Below the pieces are notes generated by a model. It saw only the letters and a list, made by a program, of their open reading frames with translations, searched no databases and was not told the origin of the DNA. Below are positions 9,875-20,392 of a stretch of DNA of 64,000 nucleotides, piece by piece. The DNA is from Bacillota bacterium (lineage in GTDB: Bacteria > Bacillota > Sulfobacillia > RBS10-35 > JAJYVN01): contig JAJZZC010000006.1 in the NCBI GenBank assembly GCA_021797775.1, forward strand, positions 1 to 64,000, in the 5' to 3' direction. A program made the position numbers and the translations under genes. Position 1 is the stretch's first letter. The number at the start of each line of letters is the position of its first letter.

Positions 9875-11071
9875 TCAGGCGGGCTCCGCGGTGCCGTTCC
9901 GGCCGGCGGTGAAGAGCCGTATCACCATCGCGGCCGTGCGGCGCAGGTCGTCGAAGGTGGCCGCCAGCGCCCGCGCGCGCGTCCGTGGTCCCGGGGAGAG
10001 CGGGAAGGCCGCCGCGAGGCCCCCTTTGCCGCAAAGGGCCTCCCACCCGGGTCCCAGGCTGCCGGTCAGGGCGCAGCAGGTGGCGCCCGCCGCCGCCGCC
10101 GCCGCCGCCACGGCCGCGGGCGCCTTACCGCGGGCGGTCTGGCCGTCGAGCGCCCCCTCCCCGGTGAGCACCAGGTCCCCCGGGCCCAGGTGCCGGCGGA
10201 GCCCCAGCAACTCGACGACGAACGCCGCCCCCGGCCGCAGCGGCGCCCCCAGGGCCGTCGCCAGGGCGAAGCCGGCGCCGCCCGCCGCCCCCGCGCCCGC
10301 CAGGCCGCGCACGGAGCGGCCCGAGGCCCCTTCCAGCAGGTCGGCCCAGCGCGAGAGCCCGCGCTCCAGCAGTTGCACCTCCTCGGGACCCGCGCCCTTC
10401 TGCGGCGAGAATACAGCGGCGGCCCCCTCCGGCCCGAGCAGGGGACTTCGCACGTCGACCAGCGCCTCCAGGCGCACCCCCTCCAGCCAGCGCAGCCCCG
10501 AGAGGTCGACCGAGGCCGCACCGGCCAGGGCGCCTCCTCCGGGCGCCAGAGGATGACCCGCGGCGTCGCGGACCTCGGCCCCGAGCGCGGTCAGCAGCCC
10601 CGCACCCCCGTCCGAGGTGGCGCTGCCGCCCAACGCCACGCGCACGGTGCGCGCACCCGCCTGGACCGCCGCGCGCACGAGATGGCCAGTGCCCAGCGTG
10701 GACGCCGCCAGGGCGCGAACGGGATCGGGCCTCTGGCGTCCGAGGCCGGACGCCGCGGCTGCGTCGACAACGGCACTGCCGTCGGGTAGCAGCACGAAGG
10801 CCGAATGCCGGACCCGGCCCCAGGGGTCCTCGGCGGCCGCGGGGCGGGCACTGCCGCCCAAGGCGGCCCGCAGGACCTCTGCCGTGCCGTCACCGCCGTC
10901 GGCCACCGGCACCGCGAGCACTTCGCCCGCGCCGGCGTCGCCAGCGCCCAGCACGATGGCTTCCGCTGCCCGCGCGGCCGGGAGGGCACCCTTGAAGGCG
11001 TTGGGCGCCGCCACCACGCGTGGGGCGGCCGCCCCGGGGCGGCCGCGGCTGAGGCCCGGTGCCTCCGGCAT
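9875..11071 (-). CDS. Glycerate kinase (GarK/GlxK family)
   Basis: APNAFKGALPAARAAEAI, VPVADGGDGTAEVL, VALGGSATSDGGAGLLTALG, LTGEGALDGQTARGKAP; ATG with GGGAG upstream. Confidence 0.92.
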   Translation of the reverse strand: MPEAPGLSRGRPGAAAPRVVAAPNAFKGALPAARAAEAIVLGAGDAGAGEVLAVPVADGGDGTAEVLRAALGGSARPAAAEDPWGRVRHSAFVLLPDGSAVVDAAAASGLGRQRPDPVRALAASTLGTGHLVRAAVQAGARTVRVALGGSATSDGGAGLLTALGAEVRDAAGHPLAPGGGALAGAASVDLSGLRWLEGVRLEALVDVRSPLLGPEGAAAVFSPQKGAGPEEVQLLERGLSRWADLLEGASGRSVRGLAGAGAAGGAGFALATALGAPLRPGAAFVVELLGLRRHLGPGDLVLTGEGALDGQTARGKAPAAVAAAAAAAGATCCALTGSLGPGWEALCGKGGLAAAFPLSPGPRTRARALAATFDDLRRTAAMVIRLFTAGRNGTAEPA

Positions 11072-11770
11072 GTCTCCCGCTTCACTCCCTGGTGCTGGCC
11101 CTTGGCGCAGCGCCCGCACGCCTACGACGGGCGGGTGGCGCGGGTGGTCCAACAGTACGCCCCGCATGCGCCCAGCCCCTGCCGGGGGCTCTGCATCGCT
11201 GGCGCGTGCGGCCCGGGATGGTCTCGGCGCTGTACACGCCGCGGGAGGCTGCGGCCCTGGTCCGCCCCGCGGCGCAGACCCGCTCTTTGGCGCGGCATGG
11301 GAAAGAGCCTGCGGCTGCCGTGGAGCCGTCGGCTGGCACCGGACCGAAAGTCCTTGAGGCACAACGGGAGAGGAAACCGGCCCCTGGCAAAAGAGGACTC
11401 TCGCCGCAGCCAGCGAGGCAGCGTTTTCCGCCCGCGCCGCGCAGGATGCCCCGGTGCGCGGAGCGAAGGGCGGAAGTTGTCGATGGGTGCCGGCCGTGCG
11501 CAGTGCAGCTCGCACGCGGATCGGGGCACCGTTCTGGACGGTCGGCGACAGGGACGGTACGGAGACCACGCGGCTGCTCGCCACACGGTGTCGCCCGCGT
11601 GTACGCTCTTGGGGCCGGGGGTGAGCCGTGCCCGGAGGCGAACGTCCGCCCCGCCGTCGACGATCCTGAACGACGCGAAATGCGGGCGGAGGGCCCATGG
11701 ATCGCCGACCGCTCCCACGCACCCGTGGGTCCGGGCGGCACGGCCTCCGCGGGCGGGGTGGTGAAGAAGC

Positions 11771-12799
11771 ATGACAGAGGAACGGCGCGCGGCGCCGGCC
11801 CGCCACCTGGCCGAGGAGGTCGGCCAACGCTTGCGGGGGGCCCGCCAGCAGCGCGGTGAAAGCCTGGCCGACGTCGAGGAGGCCACTCGCATCCGGGCCG
11901 CCTACCTGGAGGCGCTGGAGGAGGGCCATCCGGAGCGCCTGCCCGCCGAGGTGTACGCCCGTGGCTTCCTGCGCGCGTATGCCGACCATCTGGGGCTGGA
12001 CGGGGCGGCACTGCTGGAGACCTACAAGGGAACCGTGCCGGCGGATGTCCCCGTGGCGCAAGGGGAGGTGCCCGCGACAGTCAGCCGCCCGGGGCCCGCC
12101 CGTCCCGCTGGCGACCGGGGCCGCCGCGCCCCGCGGCGCCGACGGCCCAGCGCCGGGTCCCGGCGCGGGCCGGCACCCTATGTGGCGTGGGTTCTGCTGG
12201 CCGCGGCCGTTGGGACGGCGGGTTGGGTCGGCTTCGCCGTGAGCGGCCGGTTCCTGGCGCAAGCGCACCGCCGTGCCAGCCCGGGCCGCGTGCGGACCGT
12301 GGCCAAGCAAGGGGCCACTACCGGGGGTGGAGCGGGCACCGCGTCCAAGACGTCGGCCGTCGGCGGACGGGTGGGCTCGACCACGTCGTCTGCGGTCACG
12401 CCCACGAACGGTACCGGCGCGGCGCTCCAGGGCGTGGCCCGGCACACCTCATTCGGCTGGGTCACCACGTACGTCGTCGCGGGGGCAGGCCCGCTGAACG
12501 TGCAGGTGCTGGCGACCGGCCGTTGCTGGACCCGGCGTTGGGCCGATGGGTCCGCGCAATACAGCGACGCGCTGCTTACGCCCGGCACCTCTGTGGTGTG
12601 GACCGCGGCGCAGGCCCTGCGCGTGGAACTGGGCAACACCAACGTGCGGCTGCGCGTGAACGGCGTCGACACGACGGCCCTGCCGCCACAGGGCCCGCAC
12701 AACCCGGAGTGGGTGGACATCCGCACCGCCTCCTCGGCCAGTTCGACCTCCCGCTCAGCAGCGGCCAGCGCGTCCGGTTCCGCCGCCGCCACCGGCTGA
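11771..12799 (+). CDS. RodZ/YmfM-like HTH protein with single TM segment and C-terminal DUF4115-like domain
   Basis: GQRLRGARQQRGESLADVEEATRIRAAYLEALEEGHPERLPAEVYARGFLRAYADHLGLD, TM helix, C-terminal beta-rich domain. Confidence 0.8.
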   Translation: MTEERRAAPARHLAEEVGQRLRGARQQRGESLADVEEATRIRAAYLEALEEGHPERLPAEVYARGFLRAYADHLGLDGAALLETYKGTVPADVPVAQGEVPATVSRPGPARPAGDRGRRAPRRRRPSAGSRRGPAPYVAWVLLAAAVGTAGWVGFAVSGRFLAQAHRRASPGRVRTVAKQGATTGGGAGTASKTSAVGGRVGSTTSSAVTPTNGTGAALQGVARHTSFGWVTTYVVAGAGPLNVQVLATGRCWTRRWADGSAQYSDALLTPGTSVVWTAAQALRVELGNTNVRLRVNGVDTTALPPQGPHNPEWVDIRTASSASSTSRSAAASASGSAAATG

Positions 12800-12867
12800 G
12801 GCCCGCCCTCGTGCGCGGCATGCCCGCCAGGCACCGGCCATAGCCTGGGAAACCGGGTGATGGGGCC

Positions 12868-14022
12868 ATGTGGCCGCGCGGCGTGGCCGCCTTGTTCGTG
12901 GGCTTGGTGCTCTGGATGTCTGCCGCTGGCGCCAGCGCCGGATCCCCGCCGGCCGACGTGGCTGGGGGCCCGCCGCACATCACGGCGGACGCCGCGGTGT
13001 TGATCGACTACGGCACAGGGCGTGTGCTCTGGGCCAAGGCGGCGTGGGAGGCACGCGCCCCGGCCAGCACGACCAAGATGATGACGGCGCTGGTCGCCCT
13101 GGAGCACGGCAACCCCGGCGCCGTGGTGACCGTCAGCCGCGCCGCGGCTGCGACGCCTGGCTCGTCGGCGCACCTGCGCCCGGGCGACCGCTTCACCCTG
13201 GGCGAACTCCTGGAGGCGCTGCTGCTGCGGTCTGGCAACGACGCGGCCGTGGCCATCGCCGAACACGTGGCCGGCTCGGTGCCCGCCTTCGCCGCCCTGA
13301 TGAACGCCAAGGCCAAGGACCTGGGCCTGGCGGAGACCCATTTTGTCAATCCACACGGCCTGACGGAGCCGTTTCACTTCAGTAGCGCCTACGACCTGGC
13401 GCTCATCGCCCGTGCCGGTTTGCGCGTACCGGCCTTCGCCGAGATCGTGCGCAGCGCCGAGCGGCAGGTGCAGGGCTACGACGCACAGCAACGCCTCATC
13501 TCCCGCTCCCTCTCCAACACGAACAGGTTGCTCTTCTCCTACGGCTGGGTCGACGGGGTGAAGACGGGCACGACGTCCGCGGCGGGCAACTGCCTCGTGG
13601 CGTCGGGGACGCGGGGCGGGATGCGGCTCATCGCCGTGGTGCTGCACAGTGACGACCGTTGGGGCGACGCCGTCCGCTTGCTGGACTGGGGCTTTACCCA
13701 CTTCAGCTACGTACGGCCGGCCGTGGCCGGGCAGATGGTGCGTGAGGTACGCCTGGCGGGGACGCGCCGGCACGCCCTGTTGCCGGTGGTGGCGGCGGCC
13801 CCGCTCGCCGTCCCCGTCAGCCTGGAGGAGCTGCCGCGCCTGCGCGTCACGGTGCGGTTGCGCGCGGGGCTGCGCGCGCCGGTGGAGAAGGGGGAGCCGG
13901 TTGGGAGTGAGGCGGTGCTGGTGGGCAATACGCGGCTCGGGACGGTAACGCTGGTCGCGGGCGCCGCCATGCCTCGCGCCCCGTGGCTCCTGCGGCTGTG
14001 GGATGGCATCCGGAGGGCGTAG
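12868..14022 (+). CDS. D-alanyl-D-alanine carboxypeptidase (S11, DacF/PBP5-like)
   Basis: STTKMMTALVALEHG, LLRSGNDAAVAIAEHVAGS, VDGVKTGTTSAAGNCLVASG. Confidence 0.9.
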   Translation: MWPRGVAALFVGLVLWMSAAGASAGSPPADVAGGPPHITADAAVLIDYGTGRVLWAKAAWEARAPASTTKMMTALVALEHGNPGAVVTVSRAAAATPGSSAHLRPGDRFTLGELLEALLLRSGNDAAVAIAEHVAGSVPAFAALMNAKAKDLGLAETHFVNPHGLTEPFHFSSAYDLALIARAGLRVPAFAEIVRSAERQVQGYDAQQRLISRSLSNTNRLLFSYGWVDGVKTGTTSAAGNCLVASGTRGGMRLIAVVLHSDDRWGDAVRLLDWGFTHFSYVRPAVAGQMVREVRLAGTRRHALLPVVAAAPLAVPVSLEELPRLRVTVRLRAGLRAPVEKGEPVGSEAVLVGNTRLGTVTLVAGAAMPRAPWLLRLWDGIRRA

Positions 14023-14764
14023 GCGGGGCGGGAGGGCGGGCCCGGGAAGGGCTCTGCCTGCGCGGGCCGCCCCGGGCCCCGGGGCGCAAAGCGGGCCCGT
14101 CGGGGGTGGGCGGTCCGCGGGCGTGCGCCCTAGGCCACGGGGGACCCCGGTACGCCGCCGGGTGCGACACCGTGTCGGCGGTTCTAGATGGGAGGCTGCC
14201 CCAGGCCAGAGCCGCAGGGCCCAAGGTCCCGGCCGTCCCAGGGGGCGGGCAACAGACAGCGCAGGCACGGCCGCCGTGGGACCGCGGCCGCTGATGCCCC
14301 GGGGCGCGCGTCCGCGCGAGGAAACCGCGACCACGGGGCCGAACGGGCGTCGGCGGTCGCTCGGTCTCCCCCGCGGCGGCCAGCGGACCGCTGCCGCGGG
14401 CGTCGCCGCCCGAGTGCGTTTGCTCACGGCCATGGTGTCACGGGGGTGTAGACCGCTCGGCCCCCTGGGCGGCCCTTGGTGACGCTGCAGCGGGCGCGGT
14501 GGGGAAGGGCGCTACGGATCCGGGTCCACAGAAAACCCGCAGGGGGCGCCGGATGCGGGGAGCTGAAACCGCGTGCGCGGCGGGAGGCGACCTGGGGTCT
14601 GGATGACGGGAGCGGAGTGCGCCTGTGCGCATGAAGCGACATCTGGCCGAGGCCGCGCCTGGATGGAGCAAGCGGCGAGGCGGAGGCGCCTGGATGGATC
14701 ACGGCGAAGGACTCACCGGCCGTCGGAGACTCGGACGGGGCGGCGGGCGCAACGGGGCTGACCT

Positions 14765-14967
14765 GGCAACCGGCGCGGGCCGTGCCTTCGCTCTCCGGTC
14801 CCGGTGGGAGTCTCAGCGCGTGGCACCTGCTGCCGCGTAGCCCGAGTCCGCCTGTTGCCTAGCGCCCCGCAAGGGGCAAATCCAAGGCCGAAAGGGGCGA
14901 AAGCCTGGTCGGGCGGACGTGTGGAAGACCGGGAGATCGGCCTGTACACATTTTCTCTAACCAGGCG
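14765..14967 (+). repeat. Leader-like repeat, copy 2, directly upstream of the nagB-like gene
   Basis: CGCCCCGCAAGGGGCAAATCCAAGGCCGAAAGGGGCGAAAGCCTGGTCGGGCGGAC plus alignable flanks. Confidence 0.87.
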
Positions 14968-14974
14968 TTCGGGG

Positions 14975-15736
14975 TTGCGTGCCTACGTGGCGGACGATGC
15001 AGAGGCGTTGGGGCGATCCGTGGCCCGGGAGGCCGCCCGCCTCCTGCGTGAGGCCGTGACAGAGCGGGGCGTTGCCCGGTTGCTCCTCTCCACGGGCCGG
15101 TCACAGTTCACGACGTTGGCGGCCCTGGTCCAGGAGCAGGTGCCCTGGGAAGCGGTTGAGGCCTTTCACCTCGACGAGTACGTTGGGATCGGCCCCGACC
15201 ATCCGGCGAGCTTCCGGCGCTACTTGCGGCAGCGGTTCGTGCGGCACGTCCCGCTGAAGGCCATGCACGAAGTGACCACCGAAGGCGACCTGGCCGCCAG
15301 GGTGGAGCATCTGGCCGCGGAGGTGCGGCGCGGGCCCGTCGACGTCGCCCTGGTCGGGGTCGGGGAGAACGCCCACGTGGCCTTCAACGACCCGCCGGCC
15401 GACTTCGCGACCCAGGCGGCGTACCTCGTGGTGACCCTGGCACCGGAGTGTCGCGCCCAGCAGGTGGGCGAGGGGTGGTTCGCCTCCGTCGCCGAGGTGC
15501 CCGAGCACGCCGTCACCATGAGCGTCTCGCAGATCATGGCCAGCCGCTCCATCCTCTCGCCGGTGCCATACGCGGTCAAGGCCTTGGCGGTGCGGCGCCT
15601 GTTGACGGAGGACATCGGCCCCGGGGTGCCGGCCAGCATCCTGCGGCGCCATCCGGCAGCCACGCTCTACCTGGATCGGGACTCCAGCGCGCTCTGCCCC
15701 CCGGATGTGCTGACCGCCTACGCCGCGGGCGCCTGA
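14975..15736 (+). CDS. nagB: Glucosamine-6-phosphate deaminase-like (NagB/SugIsomerase family)
   Basis: FHLDEYVGIGPDHPASFRRYL, DVALVGVGENAHVAFNDPPADF, VTMSVSQIMASRSILSPV; TTG start assumed. Confidence 0.8.
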   Translation: MRAYVADDAEALGRSVAREAARLLREAVTERGVARLLLSTGRSQFTTLAALVQEQVPWEAVEAFHLDEYVGIGPDHPASFRRYLRQRFVRHVPLKAMHEVTTEGDLAARVEHLAAEVRRGPVDVALVGVGENAHVAFNDPPADFATQAAYLVVTLAPECRAQQVGEGWFASVAEVPEHAVTMSVSQIMASRSILSPVPYAVKALAVRRLLTEDIGPGVPASILRRHPAATLYLDRDSSALCPPDVLTAYAAGA

Positions 15737-16184
15737 AGCGCCGGGGGTGCGGCACCAGGCCCTGTGCGCGGGGCGTGGCGGCAGATGCGGATCGGGCGGC
15801 CGGCGAAGGGAGAGCGCACCCACGCCGGCACCTCTTTGGCGCGGCGTTGCCACAACCTCGATAGGTCGGTGGCTTGACCTCCTCCGGCCGCCTGCCTGCA
15901 GATGCTGGTCGTCGCGCACGCGCGGCCGTACCGGTCCGAGCGCGGCCTAGCCGGAGCGCGCGCACGACCCGCAAACGCACGTGCCGGTTACGCGCCAAGG
16001 TGGTGGCGCACATACCCTGCCGGGCTCTGCGTCACGGCATCCTGGTGGTCGAATGGCAGCTGCCTGCCCCCGTACAGCCTCCCGCGCTACAGCCATCTCA
16101 GCAAAGAGGTGAGGGCCCGCGACGAAGCGGGGTGGCGAGCCCGGTGCCGGGCAGCGCGCGGTCGAATCGCCACGCGGCCGGCCT

Positions 16185-16961
16185 TCAGCCGCCGGCTCGA
16201 CCCGCCGACGTGGGGGAGGGCGTCGCGGTCGCCGCCCCATCCGCCAGGGCGAGCAGCCCGTCGAGAGTCGTCAGGTCCATGCCCCTAGCCCGCAGCCCCT
16301 CGATGATGGCGGGTAAGGCCTGGACGGTGTCCGTGGTGCAATGGAGCACGACGATGTCGCCAGCGGTGGCGGCACCGAGCACCCGCCCGATGACCACATC
16401 CGCCCCCTCAGGTGCCCAGTCCTCTGGGTCGACGCTCCACCCGACCACCGTCAGGCCTGCGGACTGCGCGTCACGCACGGTCCGTCCGCCGAACCCTCCG
16501 GGGGCCGGTTGCACGAAGTGGGGCCTCCCCGCCAGCGCCGAGAGCGCTTGGGCTTCGGAGTGGAGGGTGGCTTGGGCGGCCGCCGCCGCCGGCCCGTTGC
16601 CGCCGAAGCCAGACGGAGCTTGCAGTTCGACCTCGTTCCCGGCGGCTGCCAGGGCGCGCACGGTTGCCGGCGCGCCGCGCACCAGGCCCGTGCCGACGAA
16701 GAAGGTCGCCGGCACGCCATACGTCGAGAGCGTGCGCAGGACGCCGTCCAGCGACAGCGAGGGTCCGGTGGCATCGAAGGTCAGCGCCAGCGCCGGGTCG
16801 TGGGTGGGCACAAAGGTAAGCGGGGCGGCCACTGCGCTGGCCACCTGGATGTCAAGGCCGACGGCGTTCGACCCCCATCGCAGCACGGCGGCGATCAGCC
16901 CGCAGGCCAAGGCGATGGCCACCCAGCGCCAGAACCCCTGTCCCAGGCGCACCACCAGCAC
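16185..16961 (-). CDS. Membrane-anchored polysaccharide-deacetylase (NodB-homology) protein, catalytic residues apparently degenerate
   Basis: LALTFDATGPSLSLDGVLRTLSTYGVPATFFVGTGLV ... VVGWSVDPEDW ... DIVVLHCTTDTVQALPAIIEGLRARGMDLTTLDGLL. Confidence 0.75.
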   Translation of the reverse strand: MLVVRLGQGFWRWVAIALACGLIAAVLRWGSNAVGLDIQVASAVAAPLTFVPTHDPALALTFDATGPSLSLDGVLRTLSTYGVPATFFVGTGLVRGAPATVRALAAAGNEVELQAPSGFGGNGPAAAAAQATLHSEAQALSALAGRPHFVQPAPGGFGGRTVRDAQSAGLTVVGWSVDPEDWAPEGADVVIGRVLGAATAGDIVVLHCTTDTVQALPAIIEGLRARGMDLTTLDGLLALADGAATATPSPTSAGRAGG

Positions 16962-17576
16962 GGCGGCCTCACCCCCGGGACAGGGGTATGCGGCGGCGCG
17001 GGCCGTTCAGACCGGCTGGGAGGGCTCGGTCGGCTGATCCACGGCTGCAGCCGGGGGCTGGCACCGCGGCTCCGCGGTCATGAGGGGGCGTGCGCGGGGC
17101 ACGCGTTGCCCGGACCTTGGCTGCCTGCGGCAGGTTGTGGCCGTCGCCCGCCACGTAGCGCAAGACCAGTGCGCGCTGCACCTCGTGGGTCACACACGCC
17201 CCGGGCACCCCCAGGTCCGGTGGCATGGCCACGGCTGCTCGGCCCATTGCCTCCTCCGCCAGCGGGATGACCGCGTACCGTTCACGCTTTGCCGCCGGCT
17301 CGCGCCGCGATATGCCCTCTGCACCGGCTCCCTGGCCGTGCCCCTCGCACCACCCCGAGCAAACGTTCCGCCCCCCCCCCAGTATAGGCCTACAGGATTC
17401 TCCTGACAACAATCCTCGTCAAATCGGTTGGCTGCTCCGTACCCGTGCGTGCCTCTGGCCACGAGCGGTCCTGCGCACAGGGCGCGGTGGTCGCATCGGC
17501 CCGCGACGGCGACCGGGGTGCGGTCGTCCCCCACGGTGCGGCGGGCGGCCGCCGCACCCGGCACGGGCCAGGCGAT

Positions 17577-17604
17577 TTGCCCGGGGGCCGTCCTGCGGTA
17601 GAAT
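17577..17604 (+). promoter_or_regulatory. Candidate housekeeping promoter of typA (TTGCCC-16-TAGAAT)
   Basis: -35/-10-like hexamers with 16-bp spacer ~95 bp upstream of typA start. Confidence 0.5.
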
Positions 17605-17613
17605 GGCGCGGAC

Positions 17614-17637
17614 GGGAGCGAGGCCATCCTCGCTCCC
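17614..17637 (+). promoter_or_regulatory. Perfect 10-bp stem-loop in the typA 5' UTR
   Basis: GGGAGCGAGG-ccat-CCTCGCTCCC immediately after the candidate promoter. Confidence 0.55.
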
Positions 17638-17698
17638 GCCACTTTGCGTAGTCGGCCCGTCGCGGGACGAGGCCTGCGCCGCGCATGGAGGGATCCGC

Positions 17699-19549
17699 AT
17701 GGCCTCGCGCAACGGCTCGATCCGCAACGTCGCCATCATCGCCCACGTCGACCATGGCAAGACCACTCTGGTCGACGCCATCCTGCGCCAGACAGGGGCC
17801 TTTCGCGCGGGGCAACCCGTGGGTGAGCGCGTGCTGGACAGCAACGACCTGGAACGGGAACGCGGCATTACCATCCTGGCCAAGAACACCGCGGTGATGT
17901 ACCGCGGGGTTAAGATCAACATCGTCGACACACCGGGCCATGCCGACTTCGGCGGCGAGGTGGAGCGCATTCTCTCCATGGTGGACGGGGCGCTCCTGGT
18001 GGTGGACGCGGCCGAGGGCCCGATGCCCCAGACGCGCTTTGTGCTGGAGAAGGCGCTGAGCAATGGGATCCGCCCAGTCGTCTTGGTGAACAAGCTGGAC
18101 CGGCCGGACGCCGATCCGGCGCGTACCGTGGACCGGGTGCTCGACCTCTTTCTAGCGCTCGGGGCCGACGAGGATCAGATCGAGTTTCCGGTGATCTACG
18201 GGTCCGGGCGGGCAGGCGTCGTGCTACGCGAGCTGCCGCGGGGCTATCCCCAGACGGAAGTGCGCGGCGACATTCTGCCGCTGCTGGATACGATCCTGGA
18301 CGCGGTCCCGGCCCCCGAGGCGGAGGACCAGGGCACCCTGCAACTGCTGGTCACCACGCTGGACTACGACGAGTACGTGGGACGCATCGGCATCGGCCGC
18401 ATCCTGCGCGGCGCGCTGGTCGCCGGCGAGCCCGTGGCGGCGGTGCATGGCCAAGGGGCCCCGGTGCGCATCGCCCGCGCCGCCCAGCTGTATACCTTCG
18501 AGAACCTGCGCCGCGTGCCAGCCGAGCGGGTGGCGGCCGGCGACATCGTCGCCCTGGCCGGCATCGCCGACCTCACGGTGGGCGACACGGTCACGGCGGC
18601 CGAGGCGCCCGCCCCCCTGCCCCCGCTGCATGTCGATCCACCGACGCTGACGATGACCTTTTCCGTGAACAGTTCCCCTTTCGCGGGGCGCGAGGGGGCG
18701 TTCGTCACCTCGCGCCAGATCCGTGAGCGCCTGCTGCGTGAGGCCGAGCACAATGTCGGCCTGGAGGTGGAGGAGGGCGCGGGCGCCGACAGCTTCGTCG
18801 TGCGCGGGCGCGGCGAGCTTCACCTGTCGGTGCTTATCGAGACCATGCGCCGCGAGGGCTTCGAACTGGAGGTCAGCCGCCCCGAGGTCATCCTGCGGCA
18901 GGGACCTGACGGCTTGGAGGAACCGCTGGAGGATCTGGTGGCCGACGTGCCGGAGTCCGCGGTAGGCGCGGTCATGGAGGCGCTGGGCTCCCGGCGCGGC
19001 GAACTGCAGGCCATGGAGCCGGTGGGGGAACGCGTCCGCCTCCGCTTCTCGGTCCCTGCCCGCGGGCTGGTTGGCTTCGCCTCGGAGTTCCAGACGTCGA
19101 CCAAGGGCTATGGCATTATGAGCCACACCTTTGCGGGCTGGGGCCGGCACCGTGGCCCGATCGCGGGGCGGGCGCGCGGGAGCCTCGTGGCCTGGGAGCA
19201 GGGGCCGACGACCGCCTACGCCTTGCAGAACGCAGAGATGCGCGGCGTGCTGTTCGTCGGTCCAGGGGTGCAGGTCTACGCCGGCGAGGTCGTGGGCGAG
19301 CACGCGCGCGAGTCCGACCTCGACATCAACGTGTGCAAGAAGAAGCACCTGACCAACATGCGCTCCAGCACAGGTGACGAAGAGATCAAGCTGACGCCGC
19401 CGCGGCAGATGTCGCTGGAGCAGGCGCTGGCCTTCATCCGCGACGACGAGCGGGTGGAGGTGGCCCCGCACTCGATGCGCATCCGCAAAGCGGTCCTCGA
19501 CCGCCACCAGCGGGCGCGGGCGCATGAGGCGGCCGGCGTCGGGCGGTGA
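17699..19549 (+). CDS. typA: Translational GTPase TypA/BipA
   Basis: RNVAIIAHVDHGKTTLVDAIL, ERERGITILAKNTAV, NIVDTPGHADFGGEVERIL, VLVNKLDRPDADP; canonical C-terminal region. Confidence 0.96.
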   Translation: MASRNGSIRNVAIIAHVDHGKTTLVDAILRQTGAFRAGQPVGERVLDSNDLERERGITILAKNTAVMYRGVKINIVDTPGHADFGGEVERILSMVDGALLVVDAAEGPMPQTRFVLEKALSNGIRPVVLVNKLDRPDADPARTVDRVLDLFLALGADEDQIEFPVIYGSGRAGVVLRELPRGYPQTEVRGDILPLLDTILDAVPAPEAEDQGTLQLLVTTLDYDEYVGRIGIGRILRGALVAGEPVAAVHGQGAPVRIARAAQLYTFENLRRVPAERVAAGDIVALAGIADLTVGDTVTAAEAPAPLPPLHVDPPTLTMTFSVNSSPFAGREGAFVTSRQIRERLLREAEHNVGLEVEEGAGADSFVVRGRGELHLSVLIETMRREGFELEVSRPEVILRQGPDGLEEPLEDLVADVPESAVGAVMEALGSRRGELQAMEPVGERVRLRFSVPARGLVGFASEFQTSTKGYGIMSHTFAGWGRHRGPIAGRARGSLVAWEQGPTTAYALQNAEMRGVLFVGPGVQVYAGEVVGEHARESDLDINVCKKKHLTNMRSSTGDEEIKLTPPRQMSLEQALAFIRDDERVEVAPHSMRIRKAVLDRHQRARAHEAAGVGR

Positions 19550-19711
19550 AGGGGCCCAGCGGGCGGCGCGCCGGACCGGGGGTGGGGGCGGGCGCACCAG
19601 CGGGGAGTGGCCCCGGCGAGAGAGCGCACAACGGTCTGGCGCGCCGATGGCCTGAAACGGCCCGGCCGGCTGGCGCGGCGTGGGCGGCACCCGTCGTCTC
19701 TTGGCAGTCCC

Positions 19712-20392
19712 CTACCTACCGGCGCCCCCCGCGTAGGCGATCGGGTCGGCCATCCCCGCCTCTGCGAATCCCTTGAGCCGCAGTTGGCAGGCGTCGCACC
19801 GCCCGCACGCCGGCCGCTGCCCGAGGTAGCAGCTGAGCGTGAGGTGCAGGGGCGCGCCCAGGGAGGCGCCAAGCCGCGCGATGTCCGCCTTGGTCATGTG
19901 GGCCAGCGGGGCGTGGACGCGCACGCCGGCCTTCGTGCCCAGGCGCGCCGCCTGCTCGAAGGCGGTGATGAAGGCCGGGCGGCAGTCGGGATAGCCGGAG
20001 TAGTCCAGCGCGTTGACGCCGATGAAGAGATCCCCGGCGCCCGCCGGCTCGGCCACGGCCGTCGCCAACGCCAGGAAGACGAGGTTGCGCGCCGGCACGT
20101 AGGTGATGGGGATGTCCCGGGCCATCTCCTCCGCCGCCCGGTCGAGTGGGACCGGGGCGTCGCCGGTCAGAGCGGAGCCGGAGAAGACCCGCCCGAGGTC
20201 GAGGATGCGGTGCCTCGAGGGCGGCACCCCCATGGCGGCGGCTACGGCGCGCGCCGACTCCAGTTCCAGCAGGTGGCGCTGCCCGTAGTCGAACGACAGG
20301 GGCCAGGTCTCCATTCCCTCCCGCTGCGCGACCGCCAAACAGACGGCGGAGTCCATGCCGCCCGATAACAGGACCACGGCCCGCTTTGCCAC
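19712..20392 (-). CDS. queC: 7-cyano-7-deazaguanine synthase
   Basis: KRAVVLLSGGMDSAVCLAVA, FDYGQRHLLELESA, VPARNLVFLALA, LGASLGAPLHLTLSCY...CGRCDACQLRLKGFAEAG; GTG start. Confidence 0.95.
   Translation of the reverse strand: MAKRAVVLLSGGMDSAVCLAVAQREGMETWPLSFDYGQRHLLELESARAVAAAMGVPPSRHRILDLGRVFSGSALTGDAPVPLDRAAEEMARDIPITYVPARNLVFLALATAVAEPAGAGDLFIGVNALDYSGYPDCRPAFITAFEQAARLGTKAGVRVHAPLAHMTKADIARLGASLGAPLHLTLSCYLGQRPACGRCDACQLRLKGFAEAGMADPIAYAGGAGR

Noticed and set aside
11072-12445. N-terminal extension of the glycerate kinase ORF to 856 aa
   Set aside because: Extension runs antisense through the RodZ-like gene; a good ATG/RBS exists at 11071.
16080-16180. T-box/cobalamin-riboswitch-like string (AAGAGGTGAGGGCCCGCGACGAAGCGGGGTGGCGAGCCC)
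   Set aside because: Lies between two convergent gene ends with no downstream gene in the right orientation, and lacks the conserved T-box bulge or B12 box.
15874-17037. 387-aa plus-strand ORF opposite the polysaccharide deacetylase
   Set aside because: No family similarity; antisense to a domain-supported gene.
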